A stretch of 64,000 nt of DNA from Siphonodentalium dalli (lineage: Eukaryota > Mollusca > Scaphopoda > Gadilida > Siphonodentaliidae), in the NCBI GenBank assembly GCA_032622095.1, contig CP136067.1, forward strand, positions 76,474,705-76,538,704, read 5' to 3'. Positions 11,456 through 22,335 of this stretch are shown here, piece by piece. The notes beneath the pieces were generated by a model. It worked only from the letters and a program-made list of their open reading frames with translations. It had not been told where the DNA came from and made no database searches. The number at the start of each line of letters is the position of its first letter. The stretch's first letter is position 1. Position numbers and translations under genes: made by a program.

Positions 11456-11925
11456 GCTGATGGGGTCATTGTCACAAGGCTCCGCGATCCGATCACATTC
11501 GTAGCCAGGTTTTTTAATCGATCACAAATGTAGCCAGCTTTTCTATGGCGATCACATTTGTAGCCAGCTTTTCATATTCAGGCGAGCCTCAATGAACACG
11601 ATCAGGTTAATCTAATTTTTCTGAGTTGATGGATGAAAACAACTTGAATTTAGTTTTGATATAAGTTCATTTATAACCTGATGTTTCGGATCAATGTCGT
11701 TGGAATGCTCGAATTATATTCCAATATAAGTTGATAAACGAAGTCAGTTTTGGAGCATGACGTCGACATTTTAGTCACGAACGTGATGACGTCATATTTC
11801 GGGCAATATAAACCACGAATTAGAAAAGCTGACTACGAATGTGATCGCCGGTGAAATAAGCTGGCTACACTGGCTACGAATGTGACCGTCACTGACCGGA
11901 GTCTTGTGACAATGACCCCATCGGC
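11456..11925. mobile_element. 470-bp MULE-like MITE nested in the 5.1-kb element
   Basis: Imperfect TIRs: left GCTGATGGGGTCATTGTCAC, and the right end is its reverse complement with one change (GCC for GCT). The match extends through ACAAGRCTCCG. It is flanked by a direct 9-mer, GTAACTTTC (11447-11455 and 11926-11934). A 9-bp duplication is the classic Mutator-like signature. Inside the left arm a ~30-bp unit containing GATCACATTTGTAGCCAGCT is present three times (about 11487-11570). Two inverted copies lie in the right arm (about 11823-11888). The central part is unique. No coding capacity. Confidence 0.85.
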
Positions 11926-11981
11926 GTAACTTTCATGGTCGATGAAACGAGTGGCTGAAATCCGACGGCGGCCATGTGATC

Positions 11982-12010
11982 GCGCATATGTTGCGCAGCA
12001 ACATATGCGC
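11982..12010. repeat. perfect 13-bp stem palindrome
   Basis: GCGCATATGTTGC and its exact reverse complement are separated by GCA. It lies just right of the nested MULE-like element and before three CCATCTTG sites. Confidence 0.85.
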
Positions 12011-12050
12011 AGGTCGTCCTTATACTAAGTTCGCTTTCGAACATGGGCGT

Positions 12051-12104
12051 CGCCATCTTGAATTAGGGGCACCGCCATCTTGGATTTGAGGGGCCGCCAT
12101 CTTG
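12051..12104 (-). promoter_or_regulatory. three clustered YY1-type motifs (CAAGATGGCGG)
   Basis: On the plus strand CGCCATCTTG occurs at 12051-12060, CCGCCATCTTG at 12072-12082 and GCCGCCATCTTG at 12093-12104, spaced 21-22 bp. Their complement, CAAGATGGCGGC, matches the known YY1 consensus AAGATGGCGGC. Whether the host factor binds here, and whether it drives transcription of the enclosing element, is inference. Confidence 0.4.
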
Positions 12105-12733
12105 AAACGTCATTGCAATTAAATTAAAACTACAAAATGTTATTTTTCATGTAGCCAACATAACAGTATTCATTGCGTTAAGGCATTACATGCTTTATTC
12201 TTTGAACAATAATCATTACTTAAATCATAAATATTGTCGACCGGACTCGGGTTGCTATGCCATTCGGGAAATGGCGGAAATTTACGTAAAACTGCAAATT
12301 TTCCTTAGCCACCTCGCGAAAACAACATAATTCATATCGTAAATATCTTGATCGTTTATTATATAACTAAATAAACTTTTCTTTAGTTTAGTAAATTAGT
12401 AGAAGCATGTTCACGTAAACTGTTAGGTTACGTCATATATGTTGTATCCAAAGCGACGTCATATTGGCACGCGCATTTTCCCGCGAAAGTTATTGACGTT
12501 TTGACAGCGACGCGACATAGCACACAAAGCAGGCATAATGTTGTATTGGCATGGTTCGCATTTTAGGTTTGGTTGGGTTGACGTTTCATAGTGCATGGCT
12601 CCGAGTCCAAGGGTTGTGGAGGCGAGTACAACTAATATTTCATCCAAATTGAGAATGGGCATATACGTGCCAGTCAAAACATGGCTCCGAGGAGCCACGA
12701 TCGAAAGGCTGGAAGATACATCATGAATTCCAG

Positions 12734-13139
12734 CGTGACGGAATCACCAAATTTTACGGAATTTCACTTTTCTGTGGCCTATAAAATCTAAAATTATGAC
12801 CAGTAGGGTACCGCTTAAAATAAAAAACATTGTACATACTATACAAAGTTGTTTGATTATATACAACTATATGTGTATTTAAGTATCATCTCACTCTGGG
12901 TCAAATTGTGTCCGTGACGGAATCACCAAAAAAGTGCCATCAATATGAGGGTAGGTCCGTACTATTGAAGAACCCTGCTCATTCAGCCAAGCTGACCTGG
13001 AAAAAGTTCCCAATTAGTAAAGTAGATACATTATACTTGCAGAAAAAAAGACGCATTGTCACACACTTATGTGTATATTACTAGTTAACTCGGTTTGTTC
13101 GCCGTGACGGAATCACACAACGGGCGTGACGGAATCACC
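12734..13139. promoter_or_regulatory. four copies of CGTGACGGAATCAC
   Basis: Exact CGTGACGGAATCAC starts at 12734, 12913, 13103 and 13125 (the first, second and fourth continue with C). The flanks are otherwise unrelated, so the word is conserved rather than part of a long repeat. The core TGACGGAATCA is partly dyad-symmetric. It could be a protein-binding site in the interior of the 5.1-kb element; the function is unknown. Confidence 0.45.
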
Positions 13140-13904
13140 GTGCGATTTTTTTAGGTATAGTTTTTTGTGTAACAAATGCGGACATTGTCATAAAAGCATA
13201 AAACTTGGCACATTTGTATATTAGGTCCCACGTATTATTTTCAGATATGGGGGCAATCACGAAAATACTTTCCATGGCAACGGTTGCTATGCGACTGTTT
13301 TTACCTTAGAAACGGGTTGTTGGTAGGGGTTAAACCGTCATTTTACTAAAATATATGTGCAAAAAGGGGATACTATGGTAATTGAGGCAGATTGTGATAT
13401 GGGAAATGTGACAAAAATAACATTTCCACACATGCCCCACTATTAACCTAGACTGACCATTGAGCTGCTTGAAAATGATATTTTGGTTCATTTGACCTTA
13501 ATTGGCAAAACATGAAAATATGCGTTGACTGCGCATGCGCGCATCATTGATCCCCAGTCACACAATATCTGGTGTTTAAGAGATTGTATAGTGAGGGCAA
13601 TGACCATTCCAAAACATATTCATTGGATAGTAATAATGAAATACAGAAGAAGCAACAACATTCCCCGATGACATGACAATTATGCAAATACCCACTATCG
13701 GTATCCATGGCCGCCTTTTCGTGGAATTCATGACATGTATGAGTACAATATGATAATTATGAGGTAGGCCTACAGACCCAACCCCCCTATCACAAGCAAC
13801 CAACTTCGTGTACGTAATTGGTTATAAGAAATATTTATAGTTAATTAAATCTTGACGTTCATATAAGTAAACACATATTAGTCTGAGTAGTGCAGGTCGT
13901 GACT
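13140..13904. other. interior of the 5.1-kb element, non-coding
   Basis: No protein-like frame. It contains CCATGGCAACGGTTGCTATG near 13273, a motif resembling one in the TIRs of the transposon at 31-36 kb. Confidence 0.45.
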
Positions 13905-14520
13905 GCACGGTCGTCCTTTTTTACATGGATTTCAAAGCCATAATTTCTTGTTGATACCAATGTCATGACCCATGAACAATTTAACGATGATCGGTTCATC
14001 GACATATAGGCCTAGCCTCTCTAGGCAGTGTTATTGATTTAATTATATATGCGGTGTTGTCGCTGAAATCCGACGGCGGCCATGTTTCTTTGAGAATTCA
14101 CAGCAAAATGACTCGTTCCCATCTATATGTCAATGTCAACCTCCGTGACAAATTTAATTATGATCGGACCAACACTGCGACCTCTTGCCCACGGTGCTAA
14201 ATGATGCAATTTTGAAATCCAAGATGGCTGTTGGCGGCCATTTTTTTCATGCAAATAAGCCCAAAATGACTCGGTGTCGTCTATATATCAATGTCATGAT
14301 CGATGGACAATTTCGTGATGATATAGGAGCATCGACACAGGCTCTAGGCTGTGTTATTGATTAAGATTTATCTAGTATTATCACTTAAATCCACGATGGC
14401 TGCCAGTGGCCATGTTTTTATGCAAATGAGCCCAAAATAATTCGTTCCCATCTAGACGCCAATGTTATCATCCATAAAAAGTTCATGATGATCAGTGCAT
14501 CGGTACGGTCATGTAATAAA
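13905..14520 (+). repeat. tandem array, ~160-170-bp unit, about four copies
   Basis: Recurring anchors are TATGATCGG/GATGATCGG-like words near 13985, 14159, 14314 and 14487. Before each is a CCAATGTCATGA-like block, and between them come AAAATGACTCGTTCCCATCT and a GGCGGCCATGTTT-like block. Copies are diverged by roughly a fifth or more. The word CTGAAATCCGACGGCGGCCA also occurs outside the array, near 11954. Confidence 0.7.
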
Positions 14521-14626
14521 CATGTAATCAGCAGCTATGTTCGAAATTATAAACGGTACTTTCATGCTATCCGTCTCCGGATCATAGTTTTAAAGTTTCC
14601 GCATATTTCGGTACCATTTCCGCTAC

Positions 14627-14932
14627 TCAGATTCTAGAACGGGTGATGTAGGTGTCGCAGATTTGTATTCGTTGGTGAATTTACAATACATTACCGAAAT
14701 AAAGTGAGGTTTTCGAAGAACTGGAAAAATATACCTATGGAATGTTGTAGATTGGCATCTAAGGTGTAAGAGGTACCAAAAGTTTTTAGTGAAAATATAT
14801 TTTTTGTAGGAATACAGTTGAGTTCAAAATAGGTGGCAACAATTTTCTGTTTCGTTCCTTCCGTGACCTTTGGTCCCGGGTGGTGGTTCCGCCAATAAAA
14901 GAGGGGTTTTGACCAAATTCCAAGCTCCTGTG
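14627..14932 (-). repeat. right 306-bp TIR of the 5.1-kb element
   Basis: Reverse complement of 9834-10139 with about three mismatches by eye, ending GCTCCTGTG at the target-site duplication CTTAGAC. Confidence 0.93.
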
Positions 14933-14939
14933 CTTAGAC

Positions 14940-17150
14940 GCGCGCTATCCGCACTGATAAAATTAACGCTTGGACGAAATATAAATCAATGAGAAATAAA
15001 GTTAACAATATGAAAAAACACGCAAAACTTGAATATGAAAGCAAATTGGCAGACTTATTCCTATCGTCTAGTAACCCGAAATTTTTCTGGCAAACGGTTA
15101 AAGATATTTTGAACAAAAATCCAAATAGCGTTATTCCACCTATCAAATCACCAAATAGTAATCTTATAATTGATGATTATGGAAAAGCAAATATTTTAAA
15201 TGAGACGTTTATAAAAAATTCCTCTCTCGATGCGTCACACTGTAAACTACCAAGCCTTATATATAAATGTTCTGATAAGATATCAGAAATTGAATTTGAA
15301 GACGTGGATATTATACATGCTATAAAAAGCTTAAATGTTGGAAAAGCAAACGACCATGACGGTATAACTACAAAAATGCTGAAAGAAACTGTCTATACTG
15401 TTGTTGTGCCACTCAAAATAATTTTCACCAGATCTCTTTCCTTGAAATCTTTTCCTGCTGAGTGGAAAAAGGCAAATGTTATCCCGCTTCATAAAAAGAT
15501 GACCGCTCAAATCCAGGAAACTATCGTCCTATATCCTTATTACCATGTTTATCTAAAATTTTTGAGAAGATTATTTTGAAATACTTAATGTCTCATTTCG
15601 ATAACAATGAATTGTTGTATAAGCATCAGTCTGGTTTTGTGCCTGGCCATTCAACTACTTTTCAATTAATTGACTTATATCATTCCCTGTGCCAGTCTCT
15701 CGACAACAAACTTGTGACTTGTTCTATATTCTGTGATATTTCTAAAGCGTTCGAAAGAGTCTGGCACACTGGTCTGAAACACAAACTTAAAGAATATGGA
15801 GTTGAGGGAGACCTTTTATTGTGGATTAGTGACTATATATCAAACAGAAAACAGTGTGTGGTCGTTTCTGATGCCGCGTCTGACTATATGTATCTCCACG
15901 CAGGAGTCCCTCAATGATCTATATTGGGGCCTTTCTTATTTCTTGTATTTATAAATGATTTGTTTGATACAATTCATTCTTTTACGCGTATGTATGCTGA
16001 TGACACTTGTTTCACGAATCGGCCGATCTTGATCGTATCTCTGCTTGGGCTAAACAATGGCTTGTAAATTTTAATCCTGACAAAACAAAGGCAATCGTGT
16101 TCTCTTTTAGACCCTCCAGTACAAATGTCATGGATTTGTCACTGGATGACTCCGCCATAGAAATTGTCTCATCTCATAGGCATCTAGGAATTGTTCTACA
16201 ATCAAACCTGGACTGGGATATCCAAATAAATAATATGTGTAAGAGTGTATCATCAAGACTATCACAACTAAGAAAGTTGAAATATTTTTTTAATAGACGC
16301 ACACTTGAGATTATGTATAACGTTTTCATTCTCCCTTTAATGGACTACGGTGATGTCATCTGGAATAATGCACCAGCATACCGCCTCAGTAAATTAGATG
16401 ATCTACATTACGATGCAGCACGAATTGTCAGTGGTGTCACCAGATCTGTCTCAAACGCTAACTTATTACGTGAACTTGGTTGGAATACTCTCCAACAACG
16501 CAGAGACTAGCATAAATTACGTCTCACTTATCAAATCATGACTAATCATGCACCATCCTATATACTAAACAAAATCCCTCCAACAACTGGCGACATAACG
16601 GACAACAGATATGAGTTCAGAAATCCAAACTTTGTTAGACATTTTGTACCAGGCTCTCAGCATACAAATAGTAGTTTCCTTCCATGATTTCGATATGGAA
16701 TGGCCTAGAAAAAATAGCACAACAAAGCGCATCAATTACTACCTTCTCTAATCTTGTAAACCCACAATTTGGGACACTTAAACCACCAATGTTTTATTCT
16801 AGAGGCAAAAGGAAAGCTAACATATTGTTATGTAGACTTCGAAATAAATGCAGCGATTTTAATGGGGACAAATGTCAAAATCACTTAATAAGTAACCCGG
16901 AATGTAGTTGTGGCTACCTAAACGAGGACGCTGATCATTACTTTTTCACTTGTCCCTATTATCGAACAGAAAGGGCCAACCTCGAAGAAAAAATAATTCG
17001 AATAGGATTATATCAAGTTCATGTTGCTGATCTACTTTGTGGATCAGTCTCACTTTCCAATGAAGGAAATTACCAATTGTTCGCAGCTGTCCAAAAATAT
17101 ATTATAAACTCATTGCGATTTGGCGATGAACAGATGCACTACATTTAGTG
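14940..17150 (+). pseudogene. LINE B ORF2, RT and C-terminal part (after inserted element)
   Basis: Continuation of the ORF2 interrupted at 9833. In order: end of the linker (AWTKYKSM after a frameshift near 14955); RT fingers with KANDHDGITTKML; a frameshift near 15500 before NYRPISLLP; the palm with QSGFVPGHSTT and DISKAFERVWH (15576-15917); a TGA replacing the Gly of PQGS at 15915-15917; then SILGPFLFL and the catalytic YADDT near 15992. A further shift leads to the thumb (16007-16510, with LGIVLQSNLDW and MDYGDVIWNN). A stop and another shift follow, and the last segment (16684-17148) carries SIWNGL and a CSCG...HYFFTC zinc-binding motif before the terminal stop. At least four disabling lesions make it dead. 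Jockey/CR1-like affiliation is inferred. Confidence 0.9.
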
Positions 17151-17480
17151 AACATTATCAGTTGTGTATTAACTTAAATTGAGAACAACGTGCACTAAAC
17201 ATAAACATATGATAAAAAACCATCTTCCCTTACCCCATACCAATCTTGAACATTCCATATTGTATTTGTGTATTTTGTCAGATTTATTTTTGTATTGTGG
17301 TCAACATTTATGTACTTAAATTTTTCATCTGTGCATCACCATCTTTTTCCCGGGGAGAGGAGCTCCACCTAAGTTGTTATAACTTGTGCTCCAATCCCTA
17401 TTCGCTCATCCTACATTATTGTGTTATAAATATGTTTTGTTTGATATGTTAATATGGGATGATCAATAAAATATGAAACC
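17151..17480 (+). other. LINE B 3' untranslated tail
   Basis: Non-coding sequence after the last LINE B stop, ending around AATAAAATATGAAACC (17466-17481), which may hold the 3' terminus. No long poly(A) is visible, so the exact 3' boundary is uncertain. Confidence 0.5.
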
Positions 17481-18439
17481 AAACCAGCAACAATTACCTT
17501 GGGCATACATTAAAATTTCTCAACCACTAGCTGTCGGAAGTGTCCACAGTAATTGATTTCTATTTCACTGAAAAATCCAAATATGCACACTTCCGCGACT
17601 GCATGAGAGCTTGCCTATATTCAACCAATTATATGTGATATATTCTACGTAAATTTATGTTTGGTTGCAAAGAGATATATGCAAGAATATAACAATACAA
17701 TTTGGGGAAATGTACGTGTTCCAACTGTCACTGATATATTGTATTCAGGATCTTGTGCTACGTGATTTCACAAGGTATGTGTAGCTTTTTGAATGTGAAC
17801 CTAGGATTCCTGACATCTCTTGGTATAGTATTGCTCACGGAAATGATATTGTTATTAATGCATGAAGCCGTGCATATGGTCAGCAATACCTGGTATATAC
17901 TGATATCTAAACTCACGCAAGGTTCAATGTTGTCATCTGAACGTGTGTGAGTGATATTTGAATGTCACGATGGCACCATTACATTGAACAGCCCAATGTA
18001 TATTCATTTGATGACACAATGATCAAATGATTTCACTGATCTACTTGAGAGTGACAAATAATTATTTGTACAGCTTTTGGAACTCTGGAAATATCCATTT
18101 AAATTAGTCTGATACTTACTCATATCACTGCCAGCAAGACCAATATGTCCATGTAAATAGGATTAAGCTTAACCACGTCAGTATTCACCATCATATTATC
18201 TTCATACACTCTCCACATAGCTGACGGCATTACGCTAAATTGCACAAGATTGTAGGTTGAATAAATAAAATATAGTCTCTGGTCTTCCACAATATACAAT
18301 TATATCTCATACCGCATGTGTACTGTATAATTTATAAATTCATAATGTCTTCTATTGTGTCCTAAAATGTTTGTTTCTTATGTATCTAATGCAGATTAGC
18401 CAACTCCATGCATCCTTCAGTCACGACAAAATACATCAT
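17481..18439. other. no recognised feature
   Basis: Unique AT-rich sequence. Short open frames only, with no family resemblance, and no structured repeats seen. Confidence 0.4.
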
Positions 18440-19070
18440 TTCCTATATATTTGGCGACATTTTGACTGCCATCATAAACCATGGTAACCGTTTCAGGCCC
18501 TAATGTGTGGGTAATTCTATCATTCGCTTAAGTCCTTCAATTCTGTTCATTTCACATTAAAATATGGTCAGGAACCAATATTGAGTTTTCGGGGATATTC
18601 CATACCACGTTCTGTAAGATCACTATTTTAGGAGTTGGAAGTGGCTGAGACAAAAGGAACAACACATACAAACGAGAAAATGATCATACGATATGAATAA
18701 TAAGAAAGCAAGGCAGAAGCTGCCACGAGTTCAAAACACTAGAAACGGATAGAGGAGATATGAGTGAAAAAAAACCTACTATTTTTCCAATTCTGGTTGC
18801 CATTTTGGCAGCCATCTTTCCAACGGAGTGCCAATATTTCAACAGTAGTATAATATAACAGCATCCAAACAATATATAATTTGTATGCATTTGATAAATT
18901 ATGTTTTCCAACAAAACAGATTAGACTGACTTAGTTCTTATTTTATACTACGGCGGCCATGTTAGACGCCATCTTGGATTATAGGAAATTCTCAAGGGTG
19001 AGAACTCCACACCTAGAAATTGATGCACATACCACCTAGAGTCACAATCCATAGAAAAAAAAACTTTAAC
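18440..19070 (-). repeat. dispersed repeat R2, copy 2 (inverted)
   Basis: Reverse complement of 8150-8750 with substitutions and indels. It contains GGCGGCCATGTTAGACGCCA and CCATCTTGGATTATAGGA. An open frame of 76 codons on the minus strand is incidental. Confidence 0.75.
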
Positions 19071-21289
19071 ATCGAATGTTTACTTCACCCCTATTGCCCC
19101 CGGACTGTGAACGATTGTTCGTTAAAGGCACGGGTGGCGTTCGTTGCAGAAATATTCCTATTTGTTCAAATCGCCATCAACAGAAGGAATATTAAAATAT
19201 ATATAGTTTTATTCATATGCCAAACATAATCAGCACGTAAATAGTATATTGTCGTCAAGACGTACGATGGTGTACGTAAACAAGAGCCTTCTCGTGTCAC
19301 AGAAGTTTTGCTTCTGTTTACATAACACAGCGCAATTCTATTGGGTAATCACACACAAATGATATAAACGCTCTTTATTATTTCCATATCAGGAAAACAG
19401 TAACAAATAACGCTCTTTATGTTTACCATATCCAGATATAAACAAAAGCCAAGTTCTGTAACGTGTTTTTGCTTCTGTTTACACAACAAAGGAAAAACAT
19501 TTGACAATAACATACTGTTTATACCATACCTCTGATTGGTATAAGAACAAGGTCTCTCTATATTTTACTATCGAAATCGAAAACGAAACGTCTTTTGAGA
19601 ATTGGCTCACGGATTATATATACTAGTTATGTGTTGGTCCTGTTGTTTGCTGTATGCCTGTCATTCCCCCCCCCCCCACTCGTGTTGGAAATGGTTCAGA
19701 TTGACGGAGTTCAGTGCAATATATCGTAATTCAAATTCCCGAATGATGAGTGATTTCAGAGAGTTCATCGGGGTTAAATTTGGTTTTACATTAACAATAT
19801 TTCAAAATTGATAGTATAAGAAAGTTTAGTTTGTTGTTTTTACTGCGAGCACCAATTCCAAAAAGAATGCATTTCCGAGAAAGCGAGATGCCCAATTGAT
19901 ATCGATCTAGCCAGGCCTGAGTGGTATTTACAAACGTTCTTATAGATGAACAGTCAAAGAAAATATGCGATATTTATTCATTTCCGAAGTTACATGTGAG
20001 CCAAATAGACCGTCTGACCGAATTCGCATTATGTTCAAAGTATGCTTGTGCCTATAATACTAGTCAGTATTTGGTATTGAAACCAGCGTAGTTTTGTGTC
20101 GATTAATAGTTTGAAGAGTGACGAAAAAATATGTTTCCAATGACGGTTACACCCTATTTCATTGTCCCATTTAACTTGCGACGACGATTGCCCTATTCCA
20201 GTCGCTTTTATGAATTCATCGTAAACAATTCTGGAGTAGGGATACTATAATTTCAGGAATTATTGGATTTTGAACTCTGACGATAGTTTGATCGGTCCGT
20301 TTAAATAACCTATTAATTTTGTCTGTTTAAAGACCTATTGTGGACTTATTTCATTGAATAAAAACAATCAGTTAGTATCCAAACACTATCCCCACTGAAG
20401 AATGTAGCAAAGAACTAAGGTAGTCGAAAATCAAACCACGTGGACTGTACCATTTCAGAGAACACAACGGCTGAACTATGCATACATGTAACTATTTACT
20501 ACTTTATTCGGGACGCTTTATTGGGCGTAAACATTGCGACAATGATGGCGCCAATAACAGTCACTGCGTGTAATTCGTTTATAAGAATGACGCTGTTTTC
20601 TGACTATTTGGATATCACATTTGTGAAGATAACTTATTTTGGTATGGTTATTTGTTATTCCGTCCGGGAACACTTTAATCCTTGTAAAGTGATAAAGTTC
20701 GTGCTGGTGTTGTTCTTAGTTCTGGATCTTTGAGAATTGGCTCACGGACTGGAGCTGTTATATGCTGCAACAAAGCGCCATCAGCAGTACCACAACATCA
20801 TTTCGGGTTGTTCATTACATATTAGAAAACAGTCCTCCCTATATAGTCCAGGAGATATCGGTCGACCTTTGCAACCCCATGACTTAACTTCACTCCACTT
20901 ATTGTCTTCCTTAACGGAAAAAAACTTGAGTTCACAGGGTGGTGGGTCACAAAAAAAACAAAAACACTATCAAACTTGAATCCCGGATTTATTCCTGTCC
21001 CACCTGGGGTGGTTGTCCGAAAATTCAGTGTCCAAATACAATCGGTGATACAATTATAAAATTCTTTCCGGACGCCTGTGTTTCCAACAATATATCTGAC
21101 TATATAATAGGTCTTCAAATAGGTTTGATTTATAAATTATATGATAAACGAGTAAGAGGTCATGCGCTTGCTTATGCTACTATATAAACAACATGCATTA
21201 TGATATATAGAGCAATGTACTCTTCAATCCGATGGCTTCATTTCCAATTCGTTTCGTATTTAACAAGGGGCCTGATAAGTTGTTATACA
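19071..21289. other. no recognised gene; 1.1-kb segment between 19-bp direct repeats
   Basis: The word TTTGAGAATTGGCTCACGGA occurs at about 19594 and again at about 20731, flanking 1.1 kb. A C homopolymer lies at 19667-19678. Two tandem occurrences of AACGCTCTTTAT lie near 19365-19420. Frames at 20440-20733 and 20737-20979 are open but unlike any family I know. Confidence 0.45.
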
Positions 21290-22330
21290 ATTTCCCTTTT
21301 ATACCTCATTTCCATTGATGGCCTCCTGTGGCCATGGTCATTGTCTGATTCTCCCGATTGTATACATGTAAGTTCTTTGTTCTATTCGTGTCCAACGACA
21401 GCCGATGATACAGTTTCTTCGCTAACCGAACGAAGTCTTCACAGTCTCCTGGCCAAGTGTAACAAATACGTCTTGAAATGGCCCTTCTCCTCACATGAAA
21501 AGTGCAACCTAGTCGTCTTTAACCCTTTACCCAACAAACCGGCCAAAACCGGCCAAATAAAGCTTCAACAGCCTAAAATATCTTCGGTCTGTCTCAATAG
21601 AACCATACAAATATGGATATCATTGGAACCGGCTCCTTGACCACATTGTGATAGTTACAGTTATGCCCTGTGCCAATGCATTCTCTTATATATGCGAGTC
21701 GACCATAGGTCGCCTCGCATATATAAGAGAATGCATTGGCCTAAACAAAATCTTTTTTTAACACTTTTTACCATTTTTTCTTACATTCTTTAACAATTTT
21801 ATAATTTTTAATGTGTTAAGCCAATGCATTCTCTTATATATGCGAGGCGACCTATGGTCGACTCGCATATATAAGAGAATGCATTGGCACAGGGCCCTTC
21901 TGTTGGGTAAAGGGTTAATACATCCAATAATTACCGCGAGAATATAGACTCCCAACCCTGGAATCTAGGATCAGACCAAATGCAACAAATTACACACTTT
22001 GATATAATCCAGGAATCTGGCAGCTCATATATCCCGAATGTTGTAAGAACATCGGATCTTATTCGCAAATGTTATTTTGCAGCTTGTCGCTCACCAATTT
22101 CCAAGAAATTTAGTCCCATGGCCAATCTAAAGAATTTTAAACTCTTAATCGAAATGTGATGGAACCCATGAAACTAGAAAAGGCATACATAATGTGTATC
22201 AAACTTATACAAGAAGCAACAGGATCCTCTTGCTCGCCTTACCCGGGATGTTGACTATTGAGAACGTCCACGGTAGATCGGAGGAAATTGTTATTTCTGT
22301 GCTCGTCACTACACTTAACGAGTAACCATA
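21290..22330 (+). pseudogene. LINE A ORF2 fragment split by a MITE
   Basis: Part of a family A LINE RT. The segment before 21519 contains the palm motif PTTADDT followed by SLTERSLHSLL, CNKY, KW and VVFN, which lines up with PTTADDI...VVFN in the fuller copy at 36.3-40.8 kb. A MITE then occupies 21519-21918. Deleting it and one TTAA restores the open frame, which continues with PWNLG and about 60 more codons to a stop near 22158. Downstream sequence decays. The catalytic pair is preceded by Ala after Thr (TADD) rather than the usual YADD, as in the other family A copies. Confidence 0.7.
21519..21918 (+). mobile_element. piggyBac-like MITE, copy 1
   Basis: A 400-bp element bounded by TTAA on both sides (21519-21522 and 21915-21918), with TIRs TTAACCCTTTACCCAACA. 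TTAA target choice and CCC-starting TIRs are hallmarks of piggyBac-type elements. It is non-coding. It carries two 69-bp palindromes (21672-21740 and 21820-21888) that are inverted copies of each other, each built on GCCAATGCATTCTCTTATAT and centred on CGACC-ATAGGTCG. The insertion sits precisely in the LINE A frame, and excision would restore that frame. An inverted second copy lies at 56710-57108. Confidence 0.9.
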
Positions 22331-22335
22331 GACAA

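Larger units (their letters stand above)
9834..14932. mobile_element. 5.1-kb long-TIR element inserted in LINE B
   Basis: The element splits the LINE B coding sequence. Its termini are 306-bp inverted repeats (9834-10139 and 14627-14932), starting CACAGGAGCTTGGAATTTGG, with about three mismatches by eye. It is flanked by a direct 7-mer, CTTAGAC (9827-9833 and 14933-14939), taken as the target-site duplication. Aligning the LINE halves across one CTTAGAC gives KLR followed by the rest of the ORF2 linker, apart from a small frameshift on the right. The 4.5-kb interior has no transposase-like open frame, so the element is probably non-autonomous. It contains a nested 470-bp element, a 160-170-bp tandem array and several short motif clusters. 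A 7-bp duplication fits P or Dada elements loosely, but the superfamily is unassigned. Confidence 0.9.

Noticed and set aside
9834-14932. LTR retrotransposon suggested by ~300-bp terminal repeats
   Set aside because: The terminal repeats are inverted, not direct, and there is no gag/pol, primer-binding site or TG..CA end.
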